DNA of 64,000 bases from Hydractinia symbiolongicarpus. Lineage: Eukaryota; Cnidaria; Hydrozoa; Anthoathecata; Hydractiniidae. Where the stretch lies: the NCBI RefSeq assembly GCF_029227915.1, contig NC_079882.1, positions 12,834,001 to 12,898,000 on the forward strand, given 5' to 3'. A program made the translations under genes and the position numbers. The notes under the pieces were generated by a model, which ran no database searches, was not told where the DNA came from, and was given only the letters and a program-made list of their open reading frames with translations. Below are positions 22,211 to 32,922 of the stretch, in pieces (within the stretch, counting starts at the first letter, position 1; every line of letters begins with the position of its first letter).

Positions 22211-22675
22211 TTGAATACTCGTCGCCAGAGTTTTGTATTCAGAGCGACTCAATATTTGCAAAAGTGTGCTCTTATTTTTCATAGTGTGCATACCAAGTTC
22301 TCCGAGGGTTATACCTGGGAGAACTTCGAGTTACACGTACACCACAAGACACCCTTCAGATACCAGGACACCTTTAAGTCTCCAACGCTCGCCGATGTTG
22401 CTAAGGCATTAAACAGGTGGTACACCGCAATAGTGAATGGGGATCAAACGTTGTTGAGGATGCAAAAAACTGTTCCCCCGGACAAGTTTAAAATCAGGGG
22501 GAATAGTCGAACGAAAAGCTTTATAGGTTGCCTGGATAAGGCGAAGGCGAGGCGGCGGACAAAATGTAAGGACCATGTTATCGAACACAAAGTAGATTCC
22601 ATTGCTATTGATAGTGAGATTCGAGGGCTTCAGCAGGATTATAACTATATGCTTTTGTATACCTTATTGACATAA
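22211..22675 (+). pseudogene. Uncharacterised Polinton-associated reading frame
   Basis: A frame of about 154 codons without a clear ATG (it opens at TTG) precedes the ATPase on the same strand. Parts look coding, for example LADVAKALNRWYTAIVNGD and a basic stretch KAKARRRTKCKDHVIEHK, but I do not recognise a family. Its position just before the packaging ATPase suggests a structural or DNA-binding protein of the element. That is inference only, and a neighbouring frame could be the real one. Confidence 0.3.
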
Positions 22676-22940
22676 AAACATTATATCCCGGTACGCCGAA
22701 CTCATCGGAGAGAGCCCAGAGATAGTACGGCTTGTTAAAAGGTACCGCAATGCATTGCGATGCCTGCATGGAAAATTAACATATCCCCCATTACCCATCG
22801 AATACCAAGCTCGAAGTACCAAGCCATGCCCTGCCTATCAGTGGTCTTTGGTAAACAATCATGGGGGTGTATTGATCTGTTCCGCATGTGCCGCAATATA
22901 CCCCAAGATTCACCATCGAAAGTTGAGCAACTATTAGTAA

Positions 22941-23480
22941 ATGGATGCTTTAAAATACTCCTACACGGCAATCTTCACCGGCCCGACGTCTTGTGGAAAA
23001 ACACAACGTGTCTTGAACCTTCTCGAGCAAGAGTATAAGAAGCACTATCACAATATCGTCATCTTGTGCCCGACTATACGGTGGAACAGTACCTATCTCG
23101 AGAGGGCCTCACTTTGGAAAGACCCATATGTATTCCTAATAGACCCTGGAAATGAGCTGTTTGAATGGATCTAAAAATTGTCCTGATTGTTGGCTGGTGA
23201 GGAGAGTCTCTTCATAGTCGACGACGTCATAGCCGACGAAGGTCTTGATAAGCGTCGACAAAGCCTACTTGAGCTTGCTATTTCAGGAAGGCATTGCAAG
23301 CACAGCTTGTGTCTCCTAACCCAGAGCTATACTGCCTTGCCCATGAATCTGAGGAGATAAAAGAAGGCCTTGTTTTTGTGGTACCCTAATGAACCTAGCA
23401 TCGATGAAGAGACGAACTTGATCCCCGACCATGGTGAAAACCTCCGGCCAAGCATTGGTATATGGTCCTGGAGTATAATT
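22941..23480 (+). pseudogene. Packaging ATPase (A32/FtsK-HerA-like) of Polinton, with in-frame stops
   Basis: The ATG at 22941 opens MDALKYSYTAIFTGPTSCGK, with a Walker A motif GPTSCGKT at about residues 14-21. Then come HYHNIVILCPTIRWN and ERASLWKDPYVF. In-frame TAA (23173-23175) and TGA (about 23185) codons interrupt it. The same frame then carries the Walker B segment ESLFIVDDVIADE, the sensor-like LCLLTQSYTALP, another stop, and KALFLWYPNEPS. Because the frame is kept throughout, stops rather than indels account for inactivation. In intact elements this enzyme is thought to drive genome packaging into capsids. Its 3' end converges on the minus-strand zinc-ribbon genes. Confidence 0.72.
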
Positions 23481-23499
23481 ATTAAGTCATGTAAAGACT

Positions 23500-23656
23500 G
23501 CATATAGATGCGGAGTCTGGGGCGATCCTTTAACAGCCTCTTAAGATCAAGGCATGGGATGCACGTAATGGTTAGTTGACTATTGCCCCTGAACTTGAAC
23601 TGGTTTAGGGTAAGGGATTTCGAACACTTAGAACATTTTTTTGTCTCTTCCATCAT
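23500..23656 (-). pseudogene. Small zinc-ribbon protein (CxxC...CxxC)
   Basis: The ATG at 23656 opens MMEETKKCSKCSKSLTLNQF, then CIPCLDLKRLLKDRPR. The two CxxC pairs spaced by about 25 residues form a typical treble-clef or zinc-ribbon start, as found in many virus-like elements and HNH-associated proteins. The frame after about 23500 loses sense and runs into the opposite-strand ATPase. Its start overlaps the stop of the preceding zinc-repeat frame (ATATGATGG), which resembles a compact viral-type gene overlap. Confidence 0.45.
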
Positions 23657-24015
23657 ATTTCTATATCTCCGAGAGATATAGAAACTTTATTGTATGGTCT
23701 ATTTCGTAATGTATCGATTGCACTTTGACATGTTCGGATTTTTACAACGTTAGCGATATGTCCAGCAGGGCTGCAGGTGGGACATATTTTTCTATGTTTT
23801 TGATGATGGCAAATCTGATTTCCGCCGCACTCCTTGGACATTGATCTACGCGTTTCATGGTGGCAATACTGACTCCCATTGCAGTCTTTGCAGTGTGATC
23901 TTCGCCTTCCATGCCCGCAGATCGCACTTTCCCCGCAATTTTTACACGTTGATCTTTGCCTTTGATGGGCACACTTTGTACGTTGATGTGACGCCTTCTT
24001 TTTATCGAGTCATTT
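23653..24015 (-). CDS. CxH/CxxC zinc-repeat protein fragment of Polinton
   Basis: The minus-strand frame contains at least four near-identical units: CAHQRQRSTCKNCGES, ICGHGRRRSHCKDCNGS, YCHHETRRSMSKECGGN and ICHHQKHRKICPTCSPA. Each has a C-x-H pair followed by a C-x2-C pair (one C is lost in the third unit) with R/K-R-R-S between. Such repeats are known from giant viruses, oomycetes and virus-like mobile elements and probably bind zinc and nucleic acid. An in-frame TGA lies just upstream of the first unit (about 24013), so the true N-terminus is lost. The frame is open to its stop at 23653. Confidence 0.55.
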
Positions 24016-24075
24016 TATGCACCATTTCGTTGACCGTTAAGCGTAATCCTAAAATTGCCTAAGGATAAAAAGGGC

Positions 24076-24357
24076 TTACATTTTGAACATTTGACCTCCT
24101 CCATATTGACAAACACAAGTTTTTACTGGACACTTACCCCTTACCCTTACAGCCCTTTCACGACTCGCCCGGCCTGCTGCAAAATAGGCCACCATCTTAA
24201 GGACGTCGTTGGTGTCCATCTTGGTACAGGGCCTCGTTATGTACAAAAATTTCTTACCTGCCATGGCATAGGCAAAGGTGAAACCAAAGTTCACGATTGT
24301 CTCGTACAACATAATCAAAATCACCTTTTCCTTCGGTGTTACGTTGCTTGTGGTCAT
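24076..24357 (-). CDS. Uncharacterised 93-aa Polinton-associated protein
   Basis: The frame begins MTTSNVTPKEKVILIMLYET and continues with a hydrophobic, aromatic segment (FGFTFAYAMAGKKFLYI), then DTNDVLKMVAYFAAG and a cysteine-containing basic end. It is open throughout and lies between the zinc-repeat and membrane-protein genes on the same strand. That spacing and its codon-like composition suggest a real gene of the element. I do not recognise a family. A membrane-associated role is possible from the hydrophobic stretch. Confidence 0.4.
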   Translation of the reverse strand: MTTSNVTPKEKVILIMLYETIVNFGFTFAYAMAGKKFLYITRPCTKMDTNDVLKMVAYFAAGRASRERAVRVRGKCPVKTCVCQYGGGQMFKM

Positions 24358-24382
24358 TTATTAAGGTCATTTTTTAGAAAAT

Positions 24383-24712
24383 TCATTGCATCTTTAAAAT
24401 TTCGATATTTGACTGATTTTTGCCATGTTTGCCCCGTTGGGGCTCTGGATGGGCCTCCGGCTTGTTAGATTCATTTTTACCTCCGCCAAATTTATACCAG
24501 ACGCCTACTCCTATCGCCAATATGGCCAAACTCCCGATTCCATAAAGGTATACATCCGTTGACTTGCTGGAACCTGTCGCACGTTCTTTATCATCCTGTG
24601 AAGGTTCTTTGCCCACGTTCTTCTTTTAGTCAGCCTTGTTCCTCCTGTTCCATTCCGCAAGTCTCTTGCCGGCTGCGACACAACCCTCTTGTGTTTGTTC
24701 CTCTTCATTCAT
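24383..24712 (-). pseudogene. Small single-span membrane protein of Polinton, one in-frame stop
   Basis: The ATG at 24712 opens MNEEEQTQEGCVAAGKRLAE. An in-frame TAA interrupts near codon 29, and the same frame continues with VGKEPSQDDKERATGSSKST, a membrane span (YLYGIGSLAILAIGVGVWYKF) and a glycine/lysine/asparagine-rich tail to 24383. About 109 codons in all. Apart from the single stop it is intact. It belongs to the minus-strand cluster of small membrane genes between the zinc proteins and the polymerase. No homologue can be named. Confidence 0.45.
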
Positions 24713-24746
24713 TTTATTATAGCAGCACTGTACCCGCCTCCTCCAC

Positions 24747-25301
24747 CTACTTCTCCGCATCCTTCTTCTTCTTGCTCATATGCCTCGCCGTATGGCCCGC
24801 CACGAGGAGTGGGGCAAGACACCTCCCAATGGAACACTACACGAGTATTCCCAGATCTGTTATGGAGTCTAAGAATATAGGGTCCTCCTTAATATCCCTG
24901 CGCAGTTCATCTGCGCTGTCTATATCTACAAAATTCCCGATCATGCTAGCATACAGGCTTATAACATGGGTAGACAGTGCTCTAGCTGTTTTCTCCCCCT
25001 TTTCCCGGAGTTCTCGCTGTACGTACTCGGTATGGACCTTGTCAATTGTTTCCTCCGGAGCCTTGTCAATGGAGACCTCTGTCTATTTTTTAGGTAGTAA
25101 GTGACCCTTGCTTTTGCGTAGGGCCTCTCTTAGCACCTGACGCTTATCGATGGGCTTTTCAATATTTTCATATTCTGCAGAGGCATTTTCAAAGACTTGT
25201 GCAATATCAGAAATCCTTTTTATTATACGTCTATATCGACGGGAGCAAAACGCGATCACGGCATAGGGTAGAAGTATAGCGATTAGTGTGCACGCCTCCA
25301 T
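24747..25301 (-). pseudogene. Two-span membrane protein of Polinton, in-frame TAG stops
   Basis: The ATG at 25301 opens MEACTLIAILLPYAVIAFCS, an N-terminal membrane anchor, followed by the basic RRYRRIIKRISDIAQVFENA. After a TAG at about 25085 the same frame continues: TEVSIDKAPEETIDKVHTEY, LSTHVISLYASMIGNFVDI, DPIFLDSITDLGILV. A second TAG follows, then CSIGRCLAPLLVAGHTARHM and a lysine-rich end at the TAG 24747-24749. The preserved frame over 185 codons with only TAG interruptions is notable. It overlaps the end of the DNA polymerase gene by about 19 bases. The function is unknown; a virion or membrane protein is plausible from its topology. Confidence 0.42.
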
Positions 25302-28300
25302 TTTATTCCCGGGTGGACGCTAGGCGGTAATGGCCACGGGCAATCTTGTTGCACGATCCGATTGTTATCTGGCCTGTTGAGTGCTAGCTTTTTCACTTCT
25401 TGCGTGTATACTTTATGGCCCTTGTTTTGAATTAAAACCTGGCTCTTGTGGACGTCAACGCCCTCTTCCAGACATCGCCGGTAATCGTCGAATGTTATAG
25501 ATTTTTGGTCACACATCTTTCGACGCCCTTGGCTTTTCTGTCGACGCCCTCTTTTGTAGACTCTTGTATGCATATACCTTGGCCCTTAGGGTGACGAACT
25601 CAGTCATGATTTTGCCATTTAGCTCATCCTTTATCGGGCCTACCACCTTCTTTTTCTTGCCTATGGGGAGAGGCCTATTATCATCTGGATTATAGGCACT
25701 TCTGTCAAAACGTGCTTCAACATCCTGCGCGATATCCCTATAAAAGTCCTCCGTTCGTATATGGTGCACAAAGCTGCGGTCCGTGGTCCATGTAACAAAC
25801 TGTATTTTGGAACCATATTTGGGCTGCATATAGTCGTAGTGGAACTCATACATGACTAGCTTCGACATATCCAATATAGCCTAGCCTATATACACTGGCT
25901 TATTCATTATAACCTCGGTTTTACCCATTTCAACGCCTACCAGGTTTTTACTAAACCTGCTTCCGCCCTTGAAATTTGGCTTCATTACAAGTTTCGTATA
26001 CTTTTCCTCGTTTGTGACCAGCTGAATATTGCGGTGATTTCTGATATTTTCCATGGTCTTTCCGAATACGCTTAAATTCACCAGCTTGTAAAAGTCCTTC
26101 TCGAACTCGTTTTTGGCGTTTGTTCTCAGCCTCGTGTTGTGATCTATATAACCTTTCAGCCATGCTATCTGGCTAAACCGGATTACCTTGCGTACTTTCT
26201 TCAATTCAAGCCCATGTTTTATAGCCTCATGAAGGGTCCTGATATGCACAACATATCTACGATTGTCTTCCAAATTCGGCACCAGTTTCTCTACCCTATG
26301 GACCATCGTGCGTTCGGATAGGAACGGCAACTTGTTATGCTTGTCGTGTAGTCCCTCCGGGTAGTCAATATCTACCACTAGGGATATACCCATGCGTATT
26401 GTCCTCGAAGAGCTTCTCGATCCGCTTTTCCGTAAAGGCCTCAACGTTCGACACCCATTTGAAGCCATCCGTGGGCAGGTCTTAAAGTATCGCCCAGCCG
26501 TATAGATTGTTGGCATCCAGATACTGCAGGTAGGATTATTCGACCTGCTCTTATACCCTTCTCGAACATCAATAGCATGTCGGGGTCCGTAAGGAGCTCT
26601 AGCCTGATCTCTGTATGTTTGATTTCTGCTTTTCCATTTCTGCTAAGCCGGGTGCACTTTAAAAGTGTGCAGGATCAAGCTTGTAGTTGTCCAAGCAGAC
26701 GTCTCGAAATGTCTCGAATACATCAGCTAATGGCAGGACGTCTATGGTTAGGTAGATGTCATGTTAGCTCCCCATGGTGACGTTATCACCCTTTGGGGTA
26801 ATGAAATTCCATACCTTTTTAGCATAGGTATAGTCATTGTCGTTGATCCCCTTCATGTTCAGCTTGCTGTAGAACGCCTCCTTTGGAGGTAACTCCGACT
26901 CTTCGAATAGCTGCCATCCATCCATATACTCATAGGGGTACACGCCTTTTCGAATCATCAGCCTGAAGGTATCATCTGTGTCGATGAACTTTGCCATGGG
27001 TTGTACGTTTGCCTTTACCTGGTCACGATGAAGCTGCTTTGTGGTATTTGAGTCGCAATTTTTGCACCAAAACTTTGCCATGTATTCGGCGTCTATGCCC
27101 CGGAATTCAAGGCAGGTATCTGCACACTGCTGACACATCATACCTGCAGCGTTTGTACCAATGAGGTTGCTTGCCAATTTGTCTAACGAGGATGCCATGA
27201 ATCGACAGGAATCTATGAACCTGATTTCCTGCGTGAACGATGTCCTGCGTGTTGTACTTCTCCCCTAATTCCGCATAAAGAGATGAGCATCATACCCTTA
27301 TAGGTTGTGGAATATCACGGGTATATGACTGGGTATCTTGTATTTGATATTGCAGCTGTTATGCACCTTACCTCTATATTGTCCTGTATAGTAACAATGG
27401 GGTCCCTGACTTTACGGTTATTTTCGCAGTCATCGAAGGGCTTTGGGCATATGGCATTTCGATGCCTCATCATGTTCCCTTTTTAGGACCTCTGTTATGG
27501 TGGAGACGTTTCACCTCATCCTCCAGATGGTTGACGAACTTCGTCACACCCCTATAGACTTTTAGAGAGTCTGGTACATGCCAATAGGCAAAGGTACTAT
27601 AGGTACACCAGCCGGATGGTACATGCTTGCTTAGCTTTTTAGTCTTTTTACACCTTGCATCTTCTACCGGTACTATTAGGCTCTCAAAATCTGCATAGAT
27701 GGCAAAGGGTGCCTTGAATCACTGTTGTCCATCCCTATAATGTAGCCATTTTTGGCCTCTGCTGGAATTGTGATCTTGACTGCCTCGTGATCTTTGCAGT
27801 AGCTATGATGCTTGTCCCTCGAGGCAACTGTGGGAAAGGCCTTGAGGCAGTTCAGGCAAAAGTGCATTTTTGCTGTATTTTTTGAGGTCTCGATACCCAG
27901 GAGTCGCGATAGGGTTTTAACAGCCGTTTAGTGAGTCTTTTTGTCATCCCTAAGTAGCAGTAGATTCACCTGCTTCCCACGTCCACAATGGTGTGATCGT
28001 CTCAGGATATTGATCTTCTTTCCAGTCACATACAGGACATTTACCGCAATGCCCGGGTTATTCTCTTCAAAATTGTATGTGCTCTTAGTGCTTGTAGGGA
28101 ACTCTATACCCTGCCAATTGTAGTGGTCTACGTAGGGTCTCAGTTTGGTGATTTTTTTGTGGATCTCTTTCAATCTCCTCACGATGTAGGCCAGCGATGA
28201 TGCCCACTTGAAACACACCACATCATCATTTTCACATCATCATTTTCGGGTTAATAATGGCCTTCTTTGAGGCTATCCACTTAGGTGCTTGTATATACGA

Positions 28301-29431
28301 CGAACCTCTAGTTAGTCTCAATTTGTGGAAGTCTACGTCGAGGTGTAGGATTCGACTGATCGTAAACCCACTTTGGGGCTGTGCTGGGTTTTCAACATGT
28401 GTTTTAACCAGGGAAAACATCATATCCAGCATGTCATCTACGTCGTTACCCTGGAAGACTGACGTCATGTTGCTAGTGAAAACCTTATTCACCTCAATAT
28501 ACTCCTCATCGTTGGCCTCCTCCAGGTTCGTCGTCTTCTTCTTCTTCCACATGATCCATAAGAATATCCGTACCTTTGCCGACCCCATATCTTTTACCTG
28601 CCCTTCAACCAATGTTTGGGCCGCACCATTCCTATATACCCGTCTACATCGGCCTCTCCTATACCAGGAATGCGAAAATTTCGGAATGTCCTGCTATGGG
28701 CATGCTTATGTTCTTGAGGTCTGAAATCTTGCCCCGGCTGTTCATATAGATAGTCTTCCTCAGCCTTTTTTTCCACCTCGTCATGTAGTGTAGGTTTTGT
28801 GTTGGCTGTCCCGTTATATAGATTCATCATCGTACGTTTGATTATAAAATCCCTTTATTCCATCCCTTGCAACAAAACGATTTTTCGACAGCTCCTGTTT
28901 CTCAAAGACCTCCCTCTCAGATGGAGGCAATACCCAGTTATGCCACTCCCTGATTTTACCCCCAGTAGTTGGTCGGACCTTCGCCATCTCCTGTCTCTCA
29001 AAGATATCCATATCCCCCGGTACTATAGGCTTAGCTGGTTGTTTGGGAGGCCTCCAAGCATACTGCGGTACGTCCTTCGTTGGTTTAACTGGAAACCTTT
29101 TAGGTGGTCTGGGGGCGTGTTGTGGTAAATTCTCCAATAGGGCAACCGATTCAGCCTTGCATAGCTTATAATACCCGGTTAAACCACGGCTTTTCGCAAT
29201 TTCACGTAATTGTTTCACGGTGTATGTAGTCATTTCTTTATTGTATGTATTTTTACTTTGTCGGAATATTTCATAACGGTCAAAAATACTAACGTAGTTA
29301 TTCCCCTCTATACTGCGCATGCGTTTATTATCAGGGAATTCCCCCTGCGCTAGAATTTTTGGACTCCTATTTGTATGATTTTTGATGACGTCACTACCTA
29401 TTAGGGATGCTGGATGCTGGATGATAGTCAC
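25283..29431 (-). pseudogene. Protein-primed family B DNA polymerase (Polinton pPolB), decayed
   Basis: Minus-strand fragments run in order. An N-terminal SAP-like segment (TVKQLREIAKSRGLTGYYKL) is followed by a proline-rich part, then VDFHKLRLTRGSSYI, HYNWQGIEFPT and HFCLNCLKAFPT (zinc-binding). Next are exonuclease-type words near 27300 (HNL.GYDAHLFMR), SSLDKLASNL, YEYMDGWQLFEESELPPKEA, palm motif A (YLDANNLYGWAIL), motif B region (DFYKLVNLSVFGKTMENIRN), a disrupted motif C near 25770 and the C-terminal end. At least six in-frame stops and several frameshifts occur. Motif C, normally Y-x-DTDS, is broken by small insertions, so no polymerase activity is possible. In intact elements this enzyme replicates the element from a terminal protein. 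The SAP-like N-terminus may belong to the same polyprotein or to a separate gene. Confidence 0.75.
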
Positions 29432-29450
29432 TTTACATGGCTAGGCATGG

Positions 29451-31242
29451 CGTGGTATTAGATGGTACTGGATATTCGGGGACTGCACTAGAACATACAT
29501 TTTATATTCTTAAGCTAGAGAATTTCAGCGTTTTTTAATTCGACACAGCTACAAATTCTAATATGCGACAATTATTGTGGAATTAGAACTTTATCCCACT
29601 TAACAACTGCCCCTTAATAAGCATATTCTTTAGAACAAGTTAAGAACATTTCAGACTTTGTGTCTTTCAGAATATATCAATGATATAATTACTCATTTAG
29701 CTATTTCTCCAGGAACGTTGGTAGAGATTTTTTAGACTTCAAAATGTGAACACGTGCAAGGTTTTTGCATAGTTCAGTGTTCTTAAAAAATAAATGCATT
29801 TTGGCTGCAGACAATATGCCTTTTCAGAATGAGCGCAGCCATATTTAATTTTTCCGCGAGTGGTGCAAGTTGGGCTTTGAACCCTCCGTTCTCTGTAGCA
29901 AAACCTACAAAAACGTGCCAAAATATAGTGTCTCTTTTAGAAATTTACATTTTACCTTGGGATGTTTTTTCTTATTCTTATTTATCAGTGTCTTATTTTA
30001 AGCTTCTCAGGTCTTGTTTTATAGCAAAAGTATTTAAAGTTCTCGAAAATTGGCGAAGTATTTCAAAATGCAAAGTCTAAAATAGAGATAGAGAAATGTA
30101 TGTTCTGGCACATTGCGCACATTGCGCACACGTGTACACGTGTAGTCAAACACAACAAATTAATTGCCTTGCTGGAGAAACAATTCAAAACCCAGGAAAT
30201 GTATAACAAAGCTATTGAGAAAAATATTAATATATTGGAGTATGTGCCAGACTGGTTCAAGACGCGAAACATGTGTAGTAGTAGCTCCGTTGAGCCTGAA
30301 CTACTCGAGGCCTACTACCTGTGATTTTTCTCACCCTTTCCATGTTTTTAAATGTTGTGGCTTCTGTATGCTGGATTTTAAGCCGCAAAAATTTGTTGTG
30401 CGGCGCGTCAACATTGAATTTGGGAAGGGGTTTATAACATGTGTGTTTCCAAAAATTAACTAATATCATGTCTGGGATTGTAGCTTGTGTTATTTCTTAA
30501 AAATGTTTGCATTGCGGAATTAAATATAGTCAATAATGTGTTATTATAATATAAAAAGCTATTGTTTACGAAAAAGATATTATCATTCAGACATACCCCT
30601 AATATACCTTATTATACAAAGTGCTCTCCACCACAATAAGTCATCATATTTCATTATCTCTTTATACAATTGACCAAGATTAAAGTAGTTGCATTCACGT
30701 GTCTGAGTTAAAATAATTTGGTGTTGATACTTTTTAGTATTTGTTTACCTTGATGCTATTAAACGGATGAATTACGCAAGTGGTTCTTATCAGAGGTATA
30801 GGTAAACGGGCGGGAGTGAAGAAGTAGTTATTTCTGCACGACATCATAACTGTTTTGTGTAGTTATAATTTGTAACGTTGAATTGTTGAAGTGATATTGA
30901 TCACAGTACATATGAGCATGGCAGAACTAATTTGGTCGTATTTATATTGTCAATCTTTCGAAAAAAAAACTCTAACGGAATAAATGTTGTCATGATTTAT
31001 CCCTCAAAGATCAATAAAGTGGGAGTCTAGAGTCGATTTGTAATGTTTTTATTGTCTAAAATTAAATATATAGTGAAGATATGTAAATAAAATGTATATT
31101 TGACGTTGTCAAAATATAATATGGTATTGTTTCGTTGTTGCGTGGTCGTCGAGTATCACAAACTTGATCGAATAATTCTATAATTTTGTAAGTATGTAAT
31201 ATTGTAAACTCTTCTTATAGAATACTGATAAAAATTCTAAAG
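29451..31242. other. Intergenic interval, no gene recognised
   Basis: A+T-rich sequence with short frames and no domains. Near 30110-30142 there are short direct repeats of CATTGCGCA and a CACGTGTACACGTG palindrome. The 3' portion is presumably the promoter and leader of the cupin gene; no motif is clear. Confidence 0.4.
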
Positions 31243-32004
31243 ATGGCAACTACAAAGGGACCAGCAATGGTCAAATTCTCCCAAGTCAAGACAATGGAAC
31301 TCCCGGAAGTGACGAACAATCAAGGGGCAAAAGCGTGGATGAAAACAATCTTGCACTCTAATGTCCCTGGTAAACAAATGCAAGCAGGTGTTTTCCAGCT
31401 AGACCCAGGTTCGCCTTTCACCTACACATATTGCTACGAAGGTGTTGTACTGGTTATAAATGGCCAGTTCACAGCTAAGCATGTTGGAAAGGAAACGTAC
31501 AACTTAAGCGTCAGTGACACCATGTATATTCAAGCTGGTACAAAAATTGAATATTCCACCAACACCGTAAATAGTCGTTTTTATTTCGTTATTCAACCAC
31601 CGCAAGCGGAGGAGTGTGCACGTGTCCATGCAGGATTGGCTGAAAACCCTGCACCGACGGTGATAACCGGCTTACCTACTGTTGAGGATACGCCGCCTCT
31701 ACCGAATGACTTTAAAGCAAATGCTTACCTCAAGGACATGCATTCTTCCACTGTGGCTGGCAAGGAAATGACCAGTGGCGTGTACAGGTGTTTGAAGGGA
31801 CCTTACCACGATTACCTGTACGATTATGAGGAATTCAAATACATTTTTGAAGGTCAGCTGAACCTTAAAGATGGTACTGGGCAGCATGTTGAGGTTGAAG
31901 CCGGAGATTTAATGTACTTCCCCGATGGTACATTTGTTAATTTCGGAACTCCCGAGCATGGAATGGGATTTTTTGTGGGGCAGAGAGAAGGCGGTAGTGC
32001 TTAA
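31243..32004 (+). CDS. Intronless bicupin protein, EutQ-like (253 aa)
   Basis: A single uninterrupted 253-codon frame begins at the ATG 31243 in good context (AAGATGG). Two beta-barrel cupin halves are visible. The N-terminal half (about residues 40-110) contains FTYTYCYEGVVLVINGQFTA and VSDTMYIQAGTKIEY. The C-terminal half (about 165-248) contains DYLYDYEEFKYIFEGQLNLK and VEAGDLMYFPDGTFVNFGTP. The EFKYIFEGQL...GDLMYFPDG...F pattern is that of EutQ/RmlC-like cupins. The classical HxH metal ligands are not seen in either half, while the conserved acidic residue is present. EutQ in bacteria is linked to ethanolamine use as an acetate-kinase-like component; a role in an animal is unknown. Lack of introns between intron-rich neighbours is compatible with lateral gain or retroposition. 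No signal peptide, so probably cytosolic. Confidence 0.72.
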   Translation: MATTKGPAMVKFSQVKTMELPEVTNNQGAKAWMKTILHSNVPGKQMQAGVFQLDPGSPFTYTYCYEGVVLVINGQFTAKHVGKETYNLSVSDTMYIQAGTKIEYSTNTVNSRFYFVIQPPQAEECARVHAGLAENPAPTVITGLPTVEDTPPLPNDFKANAYLKDMHSSTVAGKEMTSGVYRCLKGPYHDYLYDYEEFKYIFEGQLNLKDGTGQHVEVEAGDLMYFPDGTFVNFGTPEHGMGFFVGQREGGSA

Positions 32005-32922
32005 TTTTCATGTATTTTTACTTTATTATAAATTTAAGGATTTTATACAATGAATTGATTTGTGGTTTAACATTAACAAAAAAGGCGAATATGAAAATAT
32101 TGAAAAAAACATTCTGTCGTACTTGGGTCGATAAAGGAAAATATATCTTAATAAGGTGTTGTTATGTTTATTTTTTTAATTTACGTTCTTTCTTTAAATA
32201 AGAGTATATAGGTAAATGTAGGTACACTTTGTGTTTCTTCGAATATATGACTAGCTTGCATTTTTTTGTAATATTTCTCTTCTTTGTATAACCCACGCCA
32301 TGTGAGGGAAATTGAGGGAAATTCCGTCCGTCCGAAAGCTGCGACAAGTACTGGAGGAAATAGAGAAATTGTTGATAACAACGAATTTCAGGGAGGGGCC
32401 TTAAATTTGTTTTGAAATTTCCTAAAGCAAAAACTTTCGCAAAAAAGGGCCGAAAACGCAAAAAACGTGAAAGTTTCTACCCACGAAAGTTTCTGCCCTT
32501 TATAGTTTTTCTTTTTCCAGCTTTTGATTTAGAAATAGTGAACGTTCCCTCCTTATAAGCGCCTTCTTTTAAACGTTCAAATTTCTAGCGCCTGGATTGA
32601 ATATTTGGTCTTTATTGCAAGCCTACAAAATCCACAATCGCAAAAGGTTTAGGTGTTGGTACAGGCAAAAAAGTTTAGAAGATCATTATTTGTATGAATT
32701 AACAATATAAATTAATTTTCTCAGTATTTTCCACAATTTATACCAGTCGTTAATGCAATTTTATGGTACAAAAAATAGTTTTTATAGCTATTTATCACAC
32801 GGTTTTGTAAGTCTTAGAATACATAAGTCTCAAAGTCTCTTCTTAACAGCCTCGGGTTACCAGCATGAGTGCAACAACTAATAACGCCATCTTTTTCCCA
32901 AAGTCAAGATTTCCACAGAATT
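32005..32922. other. Intergenic interval with two repeat fragments
   Basis: No gene is seen. At 32281-32330 the reverse complement reads AATTTCCCTCACATGGCGTG, matching the 3' body of the SINE at 48.3 kb. At 32427-32505 the reverse complement (starting CTATAAAGGGCAGAAACTTT) resembles the TIR region of the 14.5-kb transposon (repeated AAACTTTCG words) but is clearly diverged. A partner end was not found. Confidence 0.45.

Larger units (their letters stand above)
22200..29450. mobile_element. Decayed Maverick/Polinton remnant
   Basis: This 7-kb block has a G+C content visibly above its surroundings. It holds genes characteristic of Mavericks/Polintons: an A32/FtsK-like packaging ATPase (plus) and, on the minus strand, zinc-ribbon proteins, small membrane proteins and a protein-primed family B DNA polymerase. 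Every gene has in-frame stops or frameshifts. The capsid genes, maturation protease and integrase expected in a full element are not recognised, and I found no terminal inverted repeats. The boundaries are therefore approximate, set by the flanking gag start (22193) and the A+T-rich sequence after 29450. It is an old, truncated genomic copy. Confidence 0.75.

Noticed and set aside
24559-25104. 181-codon plus-strand frame
   Set aside because: It is antisense to the membrane-protein genes of the Polinton, whose minus-strand frames have better protein-like features.
22200-29450. Free-living virus or plasmid integrated intact
   Set aside because: All recognised genes are broken, polymerase motif C is disrupted, and capsid and integrase genes are missing.
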